A DNA stretch of 64,000 nt from Gammaproteobacteria bacterium (GTDB taxonomy: Bacteria > Pseudomonadota > Gammaproteobacteria > Pseudomonadales > Azotimanducaceae), in contig JAPOWH010000014.1 of assembly GCA_026707735.1 (NCBI GenBank), positions 1 to 64,000 on the forward strand, read 5' to 3'. Positions 8,933 through 17,288 of the stretch are shown here, in pieces. Numbering within the stretch: the stretch's first letter is position 1; every line of letters begins with the position of its first letter. The notes below the pieces were generated by a model. It saw only the letters and a program-made list of their open reading frames with translations, had not been told where the DNA came from and did not search any database. Both the position numbers and the translations under genes were made by a program.

Positions 8933-8986
8933 GGAGAAAACACTCATCTTCTCCTCACAATAGCGGGCACTTCTTGTTGAGGAGAA
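8933..8986 (-). promoter_or_regulatory. Mutually exclusive hairpins upstream of hydrolase paralog 1
   Basis: Three mutually complementary segments: GGAGAA (8933-8938), TTCTCCTCA (8949-8957) and TGAGGAGAA (8978-8986). The middle one can pair with either neighbour (6-bp stem with 10-nt loop, or 9-bp stem with 20-nt loop) but not both. It sits between the stop of the phosphoesterase and the start of the hydrolase, both minus strand, so it could be a leader switch or an attenuator-like or terminator-like structure. No T run follows. Confidence 0.35.
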
Positions 8987-9032
8987 ATTTGCTGTTGAGC
9001 GTGCTGTAACCTAGTTTTCCCTCCCATTGCTA

Positions 9033-9800
9033 CTAGTGTGGAACAGCGACCGTTCGAGTTGGGCGAAAGTAGGGTGATAGCTGATCCTCGTTAGGATAAC
9101 CTGACGGATTGCCGACACAGTTGGTCTTACCCACCCAGTAATCGTAGGATTCGTGCGTGTGACCGCTTACCCAAACCTTTGGTGAAATTCTGCGAACTAG
9201 ATTCTCTCTGTCATTAACAAAGTAGGGATTGAGTTCGTCGCTCTCATACTTTGAGTGTATAGCTTGCTTTGTTGGAGGCCAGTGAGTCACGACGACGTCG
9301 ATAAGCCCCTGGTAGTCCATTAGTAGATCGGTTTGCTTGAGGTGAGCATCCACATGATTGCGAACAGTCCAGTCCTCCTTTTGATAGAGATTGAAGTCCC
9401 CGACACCTCTTTGAACCGCAAAATAAAACCAAGGATCGGATTTGCCCCAAAAGTCGGAGTACCAAGGCGCGCCCCAGAAAGTAAGGCCGTCGATTGTGAC
9501 TGACTGCGCTACCAAGTAGAAAAATCCAGGGTTGGATCGAGAAATCTCGCGCCACTGCGCGTCGATTGTCTTGCGAGGACGTCGCACGTAGTACTCATGG
9601 TTACCAGGAACGTAGACTACCGGTGAGATCGCCAATTCACTCAGTACGAAATCTAGAGCTCCTAGCCCAACGCCGATGTCGCCTGCTAGAACAAGAACGT
9701 CTCGGTCTATGTCTGGTTGGTAGACAGATTGAGGCGGAAAGTTGTCTTGATAGAACTCAAGGTGCAGATCCGAAGCTATTTGGAGCAAATGGCTAGACAT
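9033..9800 (-). CDS. Calcineurin-like metallophosphoesterase
   Basis: A 255-residue cytoplasmic protein with the complete metallophosphoesterase signature: SDLHLEF (Asp11, His13), GDIG (Asp41), GNHE (Asn67, His68), VTHWPP (His173) and GHTH (His214, His216). These residues bind two metal ions and hydrolyse phosphomono- or diesters. The length suits the compact single-domain members whose substrates are usually unknown. There is no signal peptide. It lies upstream of the BEM46-like hydrolase on the same strand with 204 bp between them, so cotranscription is possible but not shown. Confidence 0.88.
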   Translation of the reverse strand: MSSHLLQIASDLHLEFYQDNFPPQSVYQPDIDRDVLVLAGDIGVGLGALDFVLSELAISPVVYVPGNHEYYVRRPRKTIDAQWREISRSNPGFFYLVAQSVTIDGLTFWGAPWYSDFWGKSDPWFYFAVQRGVGDFNLYQKEDWTVRNHVDAHLKQTDLLMDYQGLIDVVVTHWPPTKQAIHSKYESDELNPYFVNDRENLVRRISPKVWVSGHTHESYDYWVGKTNCVGNPSGYPNEDQLSPYFRPTRTVAVPH

Positions 9801-10171
9801 TTGTGCTAGTAATCATAACAAATAGCTACCTGTTGAACCCAGCGGTGCGTCGGAGCCAAAAGCAGGGCTAAAGTGTCAGAAACACTAAGATCCGAACACT
9901 GTTTGCCAAGTCGCGCGCTAAGCCCAATTGGAATGTCGTTCGCTCCATTGATTGGGGTGCTGGTCAAGTCGATTTTGAATAATCGTACAGAGGAATTTCT
10001 CACGTGTGTACTGATCGAATTGGTAGTTCGGGCAAGGCACTGAGCCAAGTGAATTCGGGATCAGGTACGATAGGCTGGATTTGCAGGCTCAGAGTCAATT
10101 GACGTTGCGAATGGTTCTAGATGGTCGTTGGTGAAACAGCTACGCAGTGGGTTGCAGGGAGGATTGAATTC
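9801..10171. other. Divergent intergenic region
   Basis: A 371-bp gap between the divergent phosphoesterase and EF-hand genes that should hold both promoters; I could not pick out a convincing -35/-10 pair. The frame of the EF-hand gene is open upstream to 10121, but the better start is 10172. AGGGAGG at 10156-10162, 9 nt before ATG 10172, is the strong ribosome site that decides it. Confidence 0.5.
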
Positions 10172-10960
10172 ATGTCTACCATTCAAAATACTATCAGGCA
10201 AGCCATTCTGCCATCCCTATTCGTTATTGGCGGGACTCTTTGCTACTCCGTTAGTGCGGATGGTGCGCCAATGAACGATCCATCGTCCAACCAGGCCGAA
10301 GTGAAACTCAAATCATCAGTAACACGTGTTGAACCGCTGAAAGACACGTTCGATTCAGCGGATGCTAACGGCGATGGATCCCTAGATGCTGAGGAGTCAA
10401 GCAATTCGCGAGTTTTTGCGTGGCTAACAAGAGAAGACAGTTTGCAGTCTTCTCGGACACCAACGGACTCCCGACGAACGAACGCTAATGTGGAATTCGA
10501 CGTCGCGGATTCCAACCAAGACGACATGGTTTCTTGGCAGGAATTGCTCGACTACCTGCAGAGCCTATCAAACGAGGAACCTTCCAGTGGTGATCAGGGC
10601 GTCATTGGGCAGTACGCAGAAGCCGTGGCCGAAACTGAATCTGATAAAGGGCCTGGGTTGCGGCCTGAGGATGTCACTTTTGACGAAATGATAGATTTAT
10701 TGGTAGATAAATTCGACAAGGCCGACGAGGACGGCAGTGGCTCACTCACTCTTGACGAGGCTAGAGTACTGCAGTCACTAGCCAGGTCTGAGCCGATTGG
10801 AGAGCCCCCTCCAGCTCAAACAGAGGAGGAACTCGAGGAGGAGCTGTTGGATGGCTTCGAAAGATCGGACGCAGATGAGAACGGCGAAGTATCTAGAGAA
10901 GAATTTATCAATGTGTTCGAAGCCGATCTAGAGCCGTTGCGCGACCGCATGAAACAGTAG
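10172..10960 (+). CDS. Secreted four-EF-hand calcium-binding protein
   Basis: From ATG 10172 (very good AGGGAGG ribosome site 9 nt upstream) the 262-residue protein begins with a signal peptide (AILPSLFVIGGTLCYSVSADG, cut near SVSA-DG). Four EF-hand loops follow: DANGDGSLDAEE (64-75), DSNQDDMVSWQE (113-124), DEDGSGSLTLDE and DADENGEVSREE. All have Asp at positions 1 and 3 or equivalents and Glu at 12, so all four could bind Ca2+. Linkers are acidic and Ser/Thr-rich. Such periplasmic EF-hand proteins are common in aquatic proteobacteria; the role (calcium buffering or sensing) is inferred. A long gap follows. Confidence 0.82.
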   Translation: MSTIQNTIRQAILPSLFVIGGTLCYSVSADGAPMNDPSSNQAEVKLKSSVTRVEPLKDTFDSADANGDGSLDAEESSNSRVFAWLTREDSLQSSRTPTDSRRTNANVEFDVADSNQDDMVSWQELLDYLQSLSNEEPSSGDQGVIGQYAEAVAETESDKGPGLRPEDVTFDEMIDLLVDKFDKADEDGSGSLTLDEARVLQSLARSEPIGEPPPAQTEEELEEELLDGFERSDADENGEVSREEFINVFEADLEPLRDRMKQ

Positions 10961-11815
10961 ACGAGACAATGATGGACGAGTCGACACCTAGTTTGATATT
11001 GGCATTGCACATAGACGCAGCGACAAGAATCGCAATTGGAATCGGAGTACCATTTCTACGTGCCACTAGTCATATCGGGTTGCCGAAGACTTAATAGCTT
11101 CAAGTTTGGCCAGGTAGGGCTCATTACCCAGCGCAGTAGCTCAAAAATGTGCTCAAGAGTTGACGTCAAAGGCGCTTTTCCGACCCGTGTAGGCAAGCGC
11201 TACTAAACTATCAATTGTCGGCATCACCTCATTTAACAGTACGTCGCCATACTCTAAAATCCCGTAATCCTACGCAAGCATTCAGCTTGTTATGTCAAAT
11301 AAATGACCTCTAACATTTGCCTTTCTGTTGGTACCTTGCCGTATGACGGCTGACATGCAAAGTTAATCACCCGCATTTATATTTGACTTGTCAAGATACT
11401 GTTATCTGTCTTTCGCCCACGTCAAGAATGGGTTTTGCTTCGGTTACGCTCCAAAAGTACACGATTAAGCTGGAAGGACTGACAGTCGATGCAAAAGATT
11501 TAATCAGCTTCGCGTCACTCAATGGTGTCCTCCGTAGCCTAGGACATTGCACCAGGTAAGTGTTGATTCATCCTCATTAGAACGGCCTTAGACGGGTACC
11601 CTTAAGCCGTTCTGCACCAAAACGAGTTGCTACAAGGGAATGGAATCCCCGTAATCCTATGGAGCTATCTAGAAATTGCTCCATTTCTGGTGGAGATTTT
11701 TCGTTTCCTTGCTTGGCTCAATCAGCATCATGCCCGCTCTTTGACATCACGAACTGGGGCAATGTTAATTCGCGCTCAATACCTATTCCTAGCGCAACGC
11801 AGATTTGCCAACACT
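10961..11815. other. Long gap at the left edge of the ICE fragment
   Basis: No convincing gene in 855 bp. A 43-codon frame at 11428-11559 (ATG to TAA) lacks a ribosome site and a family match. The frame of the TIGR03756-like gene is open upstream to 11627 but that extension has no signal peptide or similarity. A 12-bp direct repeat CCCGTAATCCTA occurs at 11261-11272 and 11648-11659, and a strong hairpin lies at 11579-11613. In related ICEs a TIGR03757-family gene precedes TIGR03756; I looked for it here in three frames and did not find it, so the left end of the element may be decayed or be the boundary. Confidence 0.45.
11579..11613. other. Strong imperfect hairpin, possible attachment or leader structure
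   Basis: AGAACGGC at 11579-11586 is complementary to GCCGTTCT at 11606-11613, extended by TTA/TAA after a one-base bulge; the loop contains the palindrome GGTACC. It is about 200 bp before the first conjugation gene. It could be an element boundary or recombination site, or a regulatory leader. No poly-T run, so it is not a normal terminator. Confidence 0.35.
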
Positions 11816-12802
11816 ATGCGAACGCTCCTGATATTTGGCTTGATTCTCTTCTGTGCATGTACTACTGCAGACATACGTACTCAAAAAATTCTGACAACTA
11901 CCATCAGCGCACTAGATAAGTGCTTGAAATGGAAGGTTATTGGCGAGTGTTTTTGGCTCAAATGCGATCTCTCAGGGTGCTCAGTCAGGATTTCGGTCAA
12001 AGTAGGGCACTACCGACCTGATAGTGTTGTTTCCGTCTATCCCAACATTGACTCACATCCGTGGTCCGAGACGAAACTCCTAGTTGAGAGTGCCTTTGAA
12101 GTTGCCAAATCTTCACTTGCGGACGAAGTTAAACGCTGGATTGAAGGCAATGGAACCGATCCAGCTATAGATTCGTTGGCTCGCACCAGGAATCTCAGGT
12201 ACTTTGAGGCCGATCTATTCGGGCATCCAATGACCGACATTGAGTTTCCCGGTGCAGACTACATCTGCAACTCGGTGACTCGCCCGATGAAACCCTATTA
12301 CATTTCCCTGCTCGATCTCCTGGCGTGGCGCAATCCAAATGTAGAAGGACTGCGGACGGCAAGCCTAACTCCCGGGGTTCGAGAGATCGGGAATTGGCCA
12401 GTTAACACTTGGGGGTCTGTGTTTCCGCGGAGCGGTTGGATCACGCAGGCCAGCCCTCCTAAGGCCGCCGCCGTAGCGGCGCAACGTGCGGCGGACGTAG
12501 CCATCAATGGGGGACCGCTACGGATTCGTACGCGTATGGGTAGTGGGCGAGTGAACCTTTGGCCTCCGTATCGAATGCGAGAGAACAATGGGGCAACGGC
12601 CAAATGGCAAATGGTGTATCCGGTTGAAGAGAAGAACTGTTCTGTTTTTGGTAGCAGCGATCTCTTGAAGTTAACCGATTGGGGAGGCGGAAAGGTTGAC
12701 ACAAAGAATTCATACCTTTGGTCGCTTTGGCGTCCATACAAATGCTGTCCGCGACGCGGGCAAGTGTTCCTAGGATCTGACGACGTACACGGATATCCAT
12801 GA
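11816..12802 (+). CDS. ICE conjugation protein, TIGR03756 (PFL_4710) family, TraU-like
   Basis: From ATG 11816 this is a 328-residue exported protein: signal peptide MRTLLIFGLILFCACTTA, then Cys-rich exported-protein patterns typical of the TIGR03756 family of integrating conjugative elements: TISALDKCLKWKVIGECFWL, SVRISVKVGHYRPD, DSHPW, the AGADYICNS-like stretch FPGADYICNS, and a C-terminal half ending YLWSLWRPYKCCPRRG. These proteins resemble F-type TraU and act in mating-pair formation of MPF_G-type secretion systems. The frame is open upstream to 11627 but the signal peptide fixes 11816. Its stop overlaps the next gene by 4 bp (ATGA), so translation is probably coupled. Confidence 0.75.
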   Translation: MRTLLIFGLILFCACTTADIRTQKILTTTISALDKCLKWKVIGECFWLKCDLSGCSVRISVKVGHYRPDSVVSVYPNIDSHPWSETKLLVESAFEVAKSSLADEVKRWIEGNGTDPAIDSLARTRNLRYFEADLFGHPMTDIEFPGADYICNSVTRPMKPYYISLLDLLAWRNPNVEGLRTASLTPGVREIGNWPVNTWGSVFPRSGWITQASPPKAAAVAAQRAADVAINGGPLRIRTRMGSGRVNLWPPYRMRENNGATAKWQMVYPVEEKNCSVFGSSDLLKLTDWGGGKVDTKNSYLWSLWRPYKCCPRRGQVFLGSDDVHGYP

Positions 12803-14145
12803 AAAACAAATATTTATTAGTTTTATCTCTATTGATTTGTAATGTAACTTTTGTCTCTGCTGACCCACCGAAGGCTCCTCCAGAAGAGGATTTGCTCTAC
12901 TACGAGATAGGAGGAGCAAAACCTGTTGCAGCACCAGCCAATCCATCTGTTACGAACCTGTCCGTTGGTGGTTCAGCTCAATTGGGATTAGGCTACAGTT
13001 GCTTGAAGCTTGATCCAGTGGCCGCCGTCAAGAACACGTTGAATGAGGTCAAGGATGGCGCCGAGAACATGCTCAATGCCATGACCACGGCCGCAACCGG
13101 GGCGATCGCCTCGCTGCCCGCTGTAATCCTTCAACGAGCCAATCCCGGTCTCTACGACTTGTTCCAGAACGCACTGGTGCGAGCCGAATATCAGGTCCAG
13201 CTGGCAACAAAGTCATGCGAACAAATCGAAGCGTCCTTGGCAAACAGCAAGAATCCGTACGAAGATTTGGCTGTACTTTCCAAAGGGAACGATTGGAAGG
13301 TTCAAATGGGTATTGGTGGCAATGATCCGGTCACTGCCCAAGAGGCGGTTGCGAACTCCAATGGGTCCAACGGACTACCTTGGATTGGGGGTCAAGCCGG
13401 CGGTTTGGGTCAAGATCCGATACGACTAACCGGGGACGTCGCCAAGGCGGGCTTCAATGTAGAACTTGATCGTTCACCAAATACTAGGGGAGCAGTGGTG
13501 CCTGCACCTTCTCAACGCATCGCTGAAGTGTGGTCGTCTCCGGACGAGGCGGCGGAATGGGCTAAAGCGGTGGTTGGCGAGCATGAAGTGACTACCTGTG
13601 ATGGTTGCACCAAGCTAACAACTCCCGGCCATGGATTGGGTCCTGCGCTGCAAGTGGAAGTTGATGCAGTTTCTATCGAACTTGCGAGCCTAGTGAACAG
13701 CTCTTCAAATCCCAACTTAGCGGACCTAGCAAGGGTCTCAGCGCCAGGAATTGCCATCACACGACAGGTGATCGAGAGCATAAGAGCATTGCCAGATACC
13801 GAACGGCTCATTCTTGTGGATAGGTTGGCTACCGAGATTGCCGTTGCCCGAACTGTCGAAAAAGCGTTTCTTGCGCGACGAATTATCAAGTCGGGCGGGC
13901 AATTGCCTGAAATTCACGCTAATACAGTGGCTCGAGAGCACGTGGACCAGATAGTTGTCGATTTGGACAACGAAATAGAGCGGATGGTCGTTGAGAATCG
14001 AATACGCAAGGAAGTCGTTTCGGATACCGTTCTTAAACTATTGATTCGCCATGAAGACAAGCGTCGTTCTTCACTCGGGGTTCCAGAACGGTCCCGACAC
14101 GATCCCAGTCCGCTACTGGATGGACGGGTAAAGCCAACTCCCTAG
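12799..14145 (+). CDS. ICE conjugation protein, TIGR03755 (PFL_4711) family
   Basis: A 448-residue exported protein with a signal peptide (NKYLLVLSLLICNVTFVSA). The family opening is visible as DLLYYEIGGAKPV (residues 31-43), followed by LGLGYSCLKLDPVAAVKNTLN, long Ala-rich helices, a Cys pair TTCDGCTK (about 269-276) and a helical C-terminal third. This matches the TIGR03755 family, always found between TIGR03756 and the TraG-N gene in PFL_47xx-type ICEs. It is expected to sit in the periplasm as part of the mating-pair formation complex. The ATG start overlaps the stop of the previous gene by 4 bp, and the next gene begins 1 bp after its stop, so this is a tight operon. Confidence 0.78.
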   Translation: MKNKYLLVLSLLICNVTFVSADPPKAPPEEDLLYYEIGGAKPVAAPANPSVTNLSVGGSAQLGLGYSCLKLDPVAAVKNTLNEVKDGAENMLNAMTTAATGAIASLPAVILQRANPGLYDLFQNALVRAEYQVQLATKSCEQIEASLANSKNPYEDLAVLSKGNDWKVQMGIGGNDPVTAQEAVANSNGSNGLPWIGGQAGGLGQDPIRLTGDVAKAGFNVELDRSPNTRGAVVPAPSQRIAEVWSSPDEAAEWAKAVVGEHEVTTCDGCTKLTTPGHGLGPALQVEVDAVSIELASLVNSSSNPNLADLARVSAPGIAITRQVIESIRALPDTERLILVDRLATEIAVARTVEKAFLARRIIKSGGQLPEIHANTVAREHVDQIVVDLDNEIERMVVENRIRKEVVSDTVLKLLIRHEDKRRSSLGVPERSRHDPSPLLDGRVKPTP

Positions 14146-14146
14146 C

Positions 14147-14491
14147 ATGCGGTGGCTGGTTCGTCCGATGGTGGCAATTTCGCTTCTGCTTGTCATTTCG
14201 CTCGTCGTCTTCAGTCTGCTCGACAGGGAGTCAGTCTTGGAATTTGGCGTGCTATTGTCGGAAAATCATTGGAAATTCACATTCTTGCGTGTTGGCGTTC
14301 TGTTGCTTGTATTGATCGGATTAAGTGTCTTCCGAATGCGTAGAGAGGGAGTTCACCTTAGAGAGTTCCTATCAAGAAAGAACTCAACCATCGTATTGCA
14401 CATACTGAAAATAGGAGCTTGGCTGGCGTTGTTGGAATTGTTGCTAGGTCAAGCGATTGTTCAGCGCATCCTCGAGGTCGTAGGTAGTTGA
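14147..14491 (+). CDS. Small membrane protein of the conjugation operon
   Basis: A 114-residue protein with three hydrophobic segments (about residues 8-25, 42-60 and 85-108). It sits one base after the TIGR03755-like gene and its TGA overlaps the TTG start of the TraG-like gene (TTGA at 14488-14491). A small, poorly conserved membrane protein occurs at this place in related ICE gene clusters, so it is presumably part of the inner-membrane side of the same complex. No motif of its own was recognised. Confidence 0.65.
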   Translation: MRWLVRPMVAISLLLVISLVVFSLLDRESVLEFGVLLSENHWKFTFLRVGVLLLVLIGLSVFRMRREGVHLREFLSRKNSTIVLHILKIGAWLALLELLLGQAIVQRILEVVGS

Positions 14492-16035
14492 GTGTCGATA
14501 GCTATCTAGAACTGTATTCAACAATGTTTGGATGGATGTTCTATGGAGTTGTCTGGGATGTGCTTGTTGCCACAGGAATCGTCTATCTGCCTTTTCTTGG
14601 GATTTTGATCGACCATTGGCGCGAACCAGCTGCCGAATCTCCACATCGGGTCTCAAGTGGACTATCGCTGAGAAAGATAGAGCAGGAAATGCTGTTAGCC
14701 TTGATTGTGGTTGTGTTTGCTGGTCAGCCAGTACCGTTAACTCCACTTGTGTCAACGGAACTCTCGTATACACCTCCACCCACTGCCGGCAATCCAAACC
14801 CGGTGCGTGTTGACTATGGCAGTACGGAAAGCACGTTCGGTACAGCGGGATTTGACGGGGCAGTTGACACCGTCAACGTCCCCATTTGGTGGTATGCCGT
14901 CATGGCGTTCACGTCGGGATTCAATCACGCCGTTGTCGAGGGATTGCCTCGATCCAGCGAAATACGCCATTTTTCGCAATTGGCTAGGCTGGCAACCATG
15001 GAGGATCCTCGTTTGCGGCAGGAAGTTGCTGACTTCTACATGTCCTGCTATGTGCCGGCCAGATCAAAGTTTCTTAGGGAACAGCCGTCATCTTCATCGA
15101 TAGATTCCATATTGCAAACTTACGGTAGTGGCGACACTGACTGGATCGGATCCCAGGTCTACCGAAGAACATCGGGATACTACGATACATTGAGGTCGAA
15201 CAAGCCAGTGAAAGGGTGGTCTTTCGATGCTTCGAGGGATACGGAATACGACCCAACCACTCCGCCAGCCCACGGACGTCCCTATTGCACGGATTGGTGG
15301 GGTGCATCGGCTTCAGGATTGCGGCAAAAGCTTGTTGATGCGGCAGATGTAACCGCCCCGGGGTTTGCAACCTTGTTCTACCGTCTAGCTCCGGGATTAG
15401 CAACGGAAAAACGACTGGATCTTGTCGCGCGAACTACGCTATTTCATACTCCAGACACTTGGACAAATAACGAGATCAGTGGTGGCTCTACGAGGACAGG
15501 TGGTGTTGCAGGTGCAATTGAAACGAAGCTGAAGAGCCTGGCTTATACATTGGGCTCAATACCGACGATTGCAATATTCGGTGTTGTAGTTAGCGGAATC
15601 ATCTCGGTTGCACCAATGTTTCAGGCAATGATCCTAATGGGAATCTATGCACTGATGCCGTTAGTGGTTGTATTTTCGCGTTATTCCTTCACGATTCTCG
15701 TGGTCGGAGCGTTAGCGATCTTCAGCGTCAAGTTTTGGACGGTCCTGTGGTATTTGGCGCAGTGGGTCGATCAGAATTTGGTTTCCGCGATGTATCCCGA
15801 TGTGGACCTGCTATTCGAGTTCCTGACAAATTCTTCGGAACACACGACGAAGAGAATGTTTCTTGACTTTACAACTACTTGTCTCTACATCGGACTTCCA
15901 ATTCTTTGGAGCGCCATGATGGCGTGGGCTGGAGTGCGAATAGGCAATTCGCTGGATTCGTCGACAGGCGTCTACACTCGGCACGCTGACGATGCAGGCC
16001 GAAATTTCGGATCTTGGCTGATGAAGAAACGATAG
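14488..16035 (+). CDS. Conjugal transfer protein with TraG N-terminal domain
   Basis: A 515-residue inner-membrane protein matching the ICE-type TraG-N family (PF07916 type). SVDSYLELYSTMFGWMFYGV begins the family N-terminus; two more N-terminal transmembrane segments are followed by a periplasmic domain (about 95-330, including WWYAVMAFTSGFNHAV and YCTDWWGASASGLR) and a C-terminal cluster of helices from about 350 to 485. F TraG is needed for pilus assembly and mating-pair stabilisation through its N-terminal part; ICE versions like this carry only that part. The start is a TTG overlapping the previous stop; an ATG at 14524 would remove 12 conserved-looking residues. The operon probably ends here or continues into the integrase 77 bp downstream. 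Confidence 0.8.
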   Translation: MSVDSYLELYSTMFGWMFYGVVWDVLVATGIVYLPFLGILIDHWREPAAESPHRVSSGLSLRKIEQEMLLALIVVVFAGQPVPLTPLVSTELSYTPPPTAGNPNPVRVDYGSTESTFGTAGFDGAVDTVNVPIWWYAVMAFTSGFNHAVVEGLPRSSEIRHFSQLARLATMEDPRLRQEVADFYMSCYVPARSKFLREQPSSSSIDSILQTYGSGDTDWIGSQVYRRTSGYYDTLRSNKPVKGWSFDASRDTEYDPTTPPAHGRPYCTDWWGASASGLRQKLVDAADVTAPGFATLFYRLAPGLATEKRLDLVARTTLFHTPDTWTNNEISGGSTRTGGVAGAIETKLKSLAYTLGSIPTIAIFGVVVSGIISVAPMFQAMILMGIYALMPLVVVFSRYSFTILVVGALAIFSVKFWTVLWYLAQWVDQNLVSAMYPDVDLLFEFLTNSSEHTTKRMFLDFTTTCLYIGLPILWSAMMAWAGVRIGNSLDSSTGVYTRHADDAGRNFGSWLMKKR

Positions 16036-16112
16036 CCTTAGCTGCGATTCGGCAGAAGGGGAGTTTCTAGACGCTGCACCCACGTCCAGTCGACGACTGG
16101 CACAGCTAACAA

Positions 16113-16979
16113 ATGAAAAAGCTTGAATTTCAACTGAAACAAATGACGTTTCACAATCGCGATGGAAGCTATGGCACTCAGAAAGGGCGCCGCTCGAGTC
16201 TTGCTCACATTGCTCGGCAACTGCACGACTTGGGCTTTAATCAAATGAATGTACATTCTCTTTGTCGAAAGCACGTCGATGCCTTGCTTGTTCTCTGGCG
16301 CGAACTTGATTATTCGGTCAGCACAACAAAGAACTACATGTCGCATTTGCGGTGGTGGGCTAGAAAGGTTGGAAAGGAGGGCGTAATTCCTGAGGACAAC
16401 CAATCGCTGACTATTCCCAGTCGCAATCTGATCCCACGTGAATCCAAGGCTCAATATTTTGATCGGACAATATTGGACTCCATTCCCGATGAGAGGATTC
16501 GGCTCAGTGTGGAATTGCAGCAGGAATTCGGGTTGCGCAAAGAGGAGTGTTTGAAATTCAGACCTTCCTACGCAGATCAGGGAACATTTGTGCGTCTCAA
16601 AGGTTCCTGGACGAAAGGGGGCCGTCCTCGTGAGATTCCTGTTGTAAAGGAATCACAGCGAAGCCTGCTAGACCGGGCTTTCCAAGTGGCAGGTTCGGGT
16701 TCAATGATCCCCGATGAATTCAGCTACGCCCAATGGAGCAAACACTATGAGTCAGTTGCAGACAAATGCGGATTCAAGAACTTGCATGGATTGAGGCACG
16801 GATATGCGCAACGCAGGTATCAATCACTGGTTGGGTGGCTGGCTCCCTTTGCGGGAGGACCGTCTCGAAAGGCACTCGCGCCCGATAGGCGGATCCCCGA
16901 CCAAGTCGCCCGATTAAAGGTGAGCCAGGAGCTGGGGCACAATCGCATTGAAATCACGGATGTATATTTGGGACGATGA
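16113..16979 (+). CDS. Tyrosine recombinase, Integrase_1 (PF12835) type
   Basis: A 288-residue site-specific recombinase. Residues 25-95 form the SAM-like core-binding domain (LCRKHVDALLVLWRE, STTKNYMSHLRWW). The catalytic set is complete: Arg142 in FGLRKEECL, Lys168 in the beta-hairpin SWTKGGRPREIPV, His225 and Arg228 in NLHGLRHGYAQ, His276 in QELGHNR and the nucleophile Tyr285 in ITDVYLGR. This arrangement is that of the short 'integrase domain-containing' proteins carried within gammaproteobacterial ICEs, rather than a phage-type integrase at an element end. It may be active. It follows the TraG-like gene by 77 bp in the same direction, without a strong ribosome site. Confidence 0.82.
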   Translation: MKKLEFQLKQMTFHNRDGSYGTQKGRRSSLAHIARQLHDLGFNQMNVHSLCRKHVDALLVLWRELDYSVSTTKNYMSHLRWWARKVGKEGVIPEDNQSLTIPSRNLIPRESKAQYFDRTILDSIPDERIRLSVELQQEFGLRKEECLKFRPSYADQGTFVRLKGSWTKGGRPREIPVVKESQRSLLDRAFQVAGSGSMIPDEFSYAQWSKHYESVADKCGFKNLHGLRHGYAQRRYQSLVGWLAPFAGGPSRKALAPDRRIPDQVARLKVSQELGHNRIEITDVYLGR

Positions 16980-17288
16980 TTGGTGTGTAACCATGCCTTC
17001 CTAAACGGAATCTATAGTAAACCCACGTAGACTTTACTAGGAGACATCTCGAGCCTTCCAAACGTGAAGGAATACTGGATTGTTGTGGAATGTCACCCCA
17101 TATTTCCCATTGCGAAGATTTCGTCAGTAGACTGCGCGAATCCTATTTGGCCACAAGCAATGCTTCGTATTGCAGAACCGGATTTGCATGAGCGTGTCGA
17201 ATGGTATGTAATCTCACAGTCAGTCGTGTAGGGATAGCGGCTTGATTTTTGAACCGCCAATGAACAAGAGAGTCAGGAGCACAACACA
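16980..17288. other. Gap downstream of the integrase, nothing firm
   Basis: 309 bp between the recombinase and the next gene. It contains a small hairpin (CCTTC...GAAGG, about 17055-17071) but no tRNA and no copy of the 11579-11613 hairpin. AGGAG about 9 nt before ATG 17289 is a good ribosome site for the next gene. Confidence 0.45.

Larger units (their letters stand above)
11816..16979 (+). mobile_element. Fragment of an integrative conjugative element
   Basis: Five adjacent plus-strand genes follow the order of PFL_47xx / ICEHin1056-type elements: TIGR03756, TIGR03755, small membrane protein, TraG-N, Integrase_1. All reading frames are intact, but the coupling protein, relaxase, VirB4-like ATPase, TIGR03757 and other mating-pair genes are absent from the window on both sides, where chromosomal-type genes resume. 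No flanking tRNA or clear attachment repeat was found. It is best described as an ICE remnant, although a split element with the rest elsewhere is possible. Confidence 0.6.

Noticed and set aside
11428-11559. 43-codon frame in the gap left of the ICE module
   Set aside because: No ribosome site and no resemblance to TIGR03757 or another ICE protein; could not be supported as a gene.
16113-16979. Integrase as a phage integrase marking a prophage
   Set aside because: Its neighbours are conjugation genes, its type is the ICE-internal Integrase_1 form, and no phage structural genes are present.
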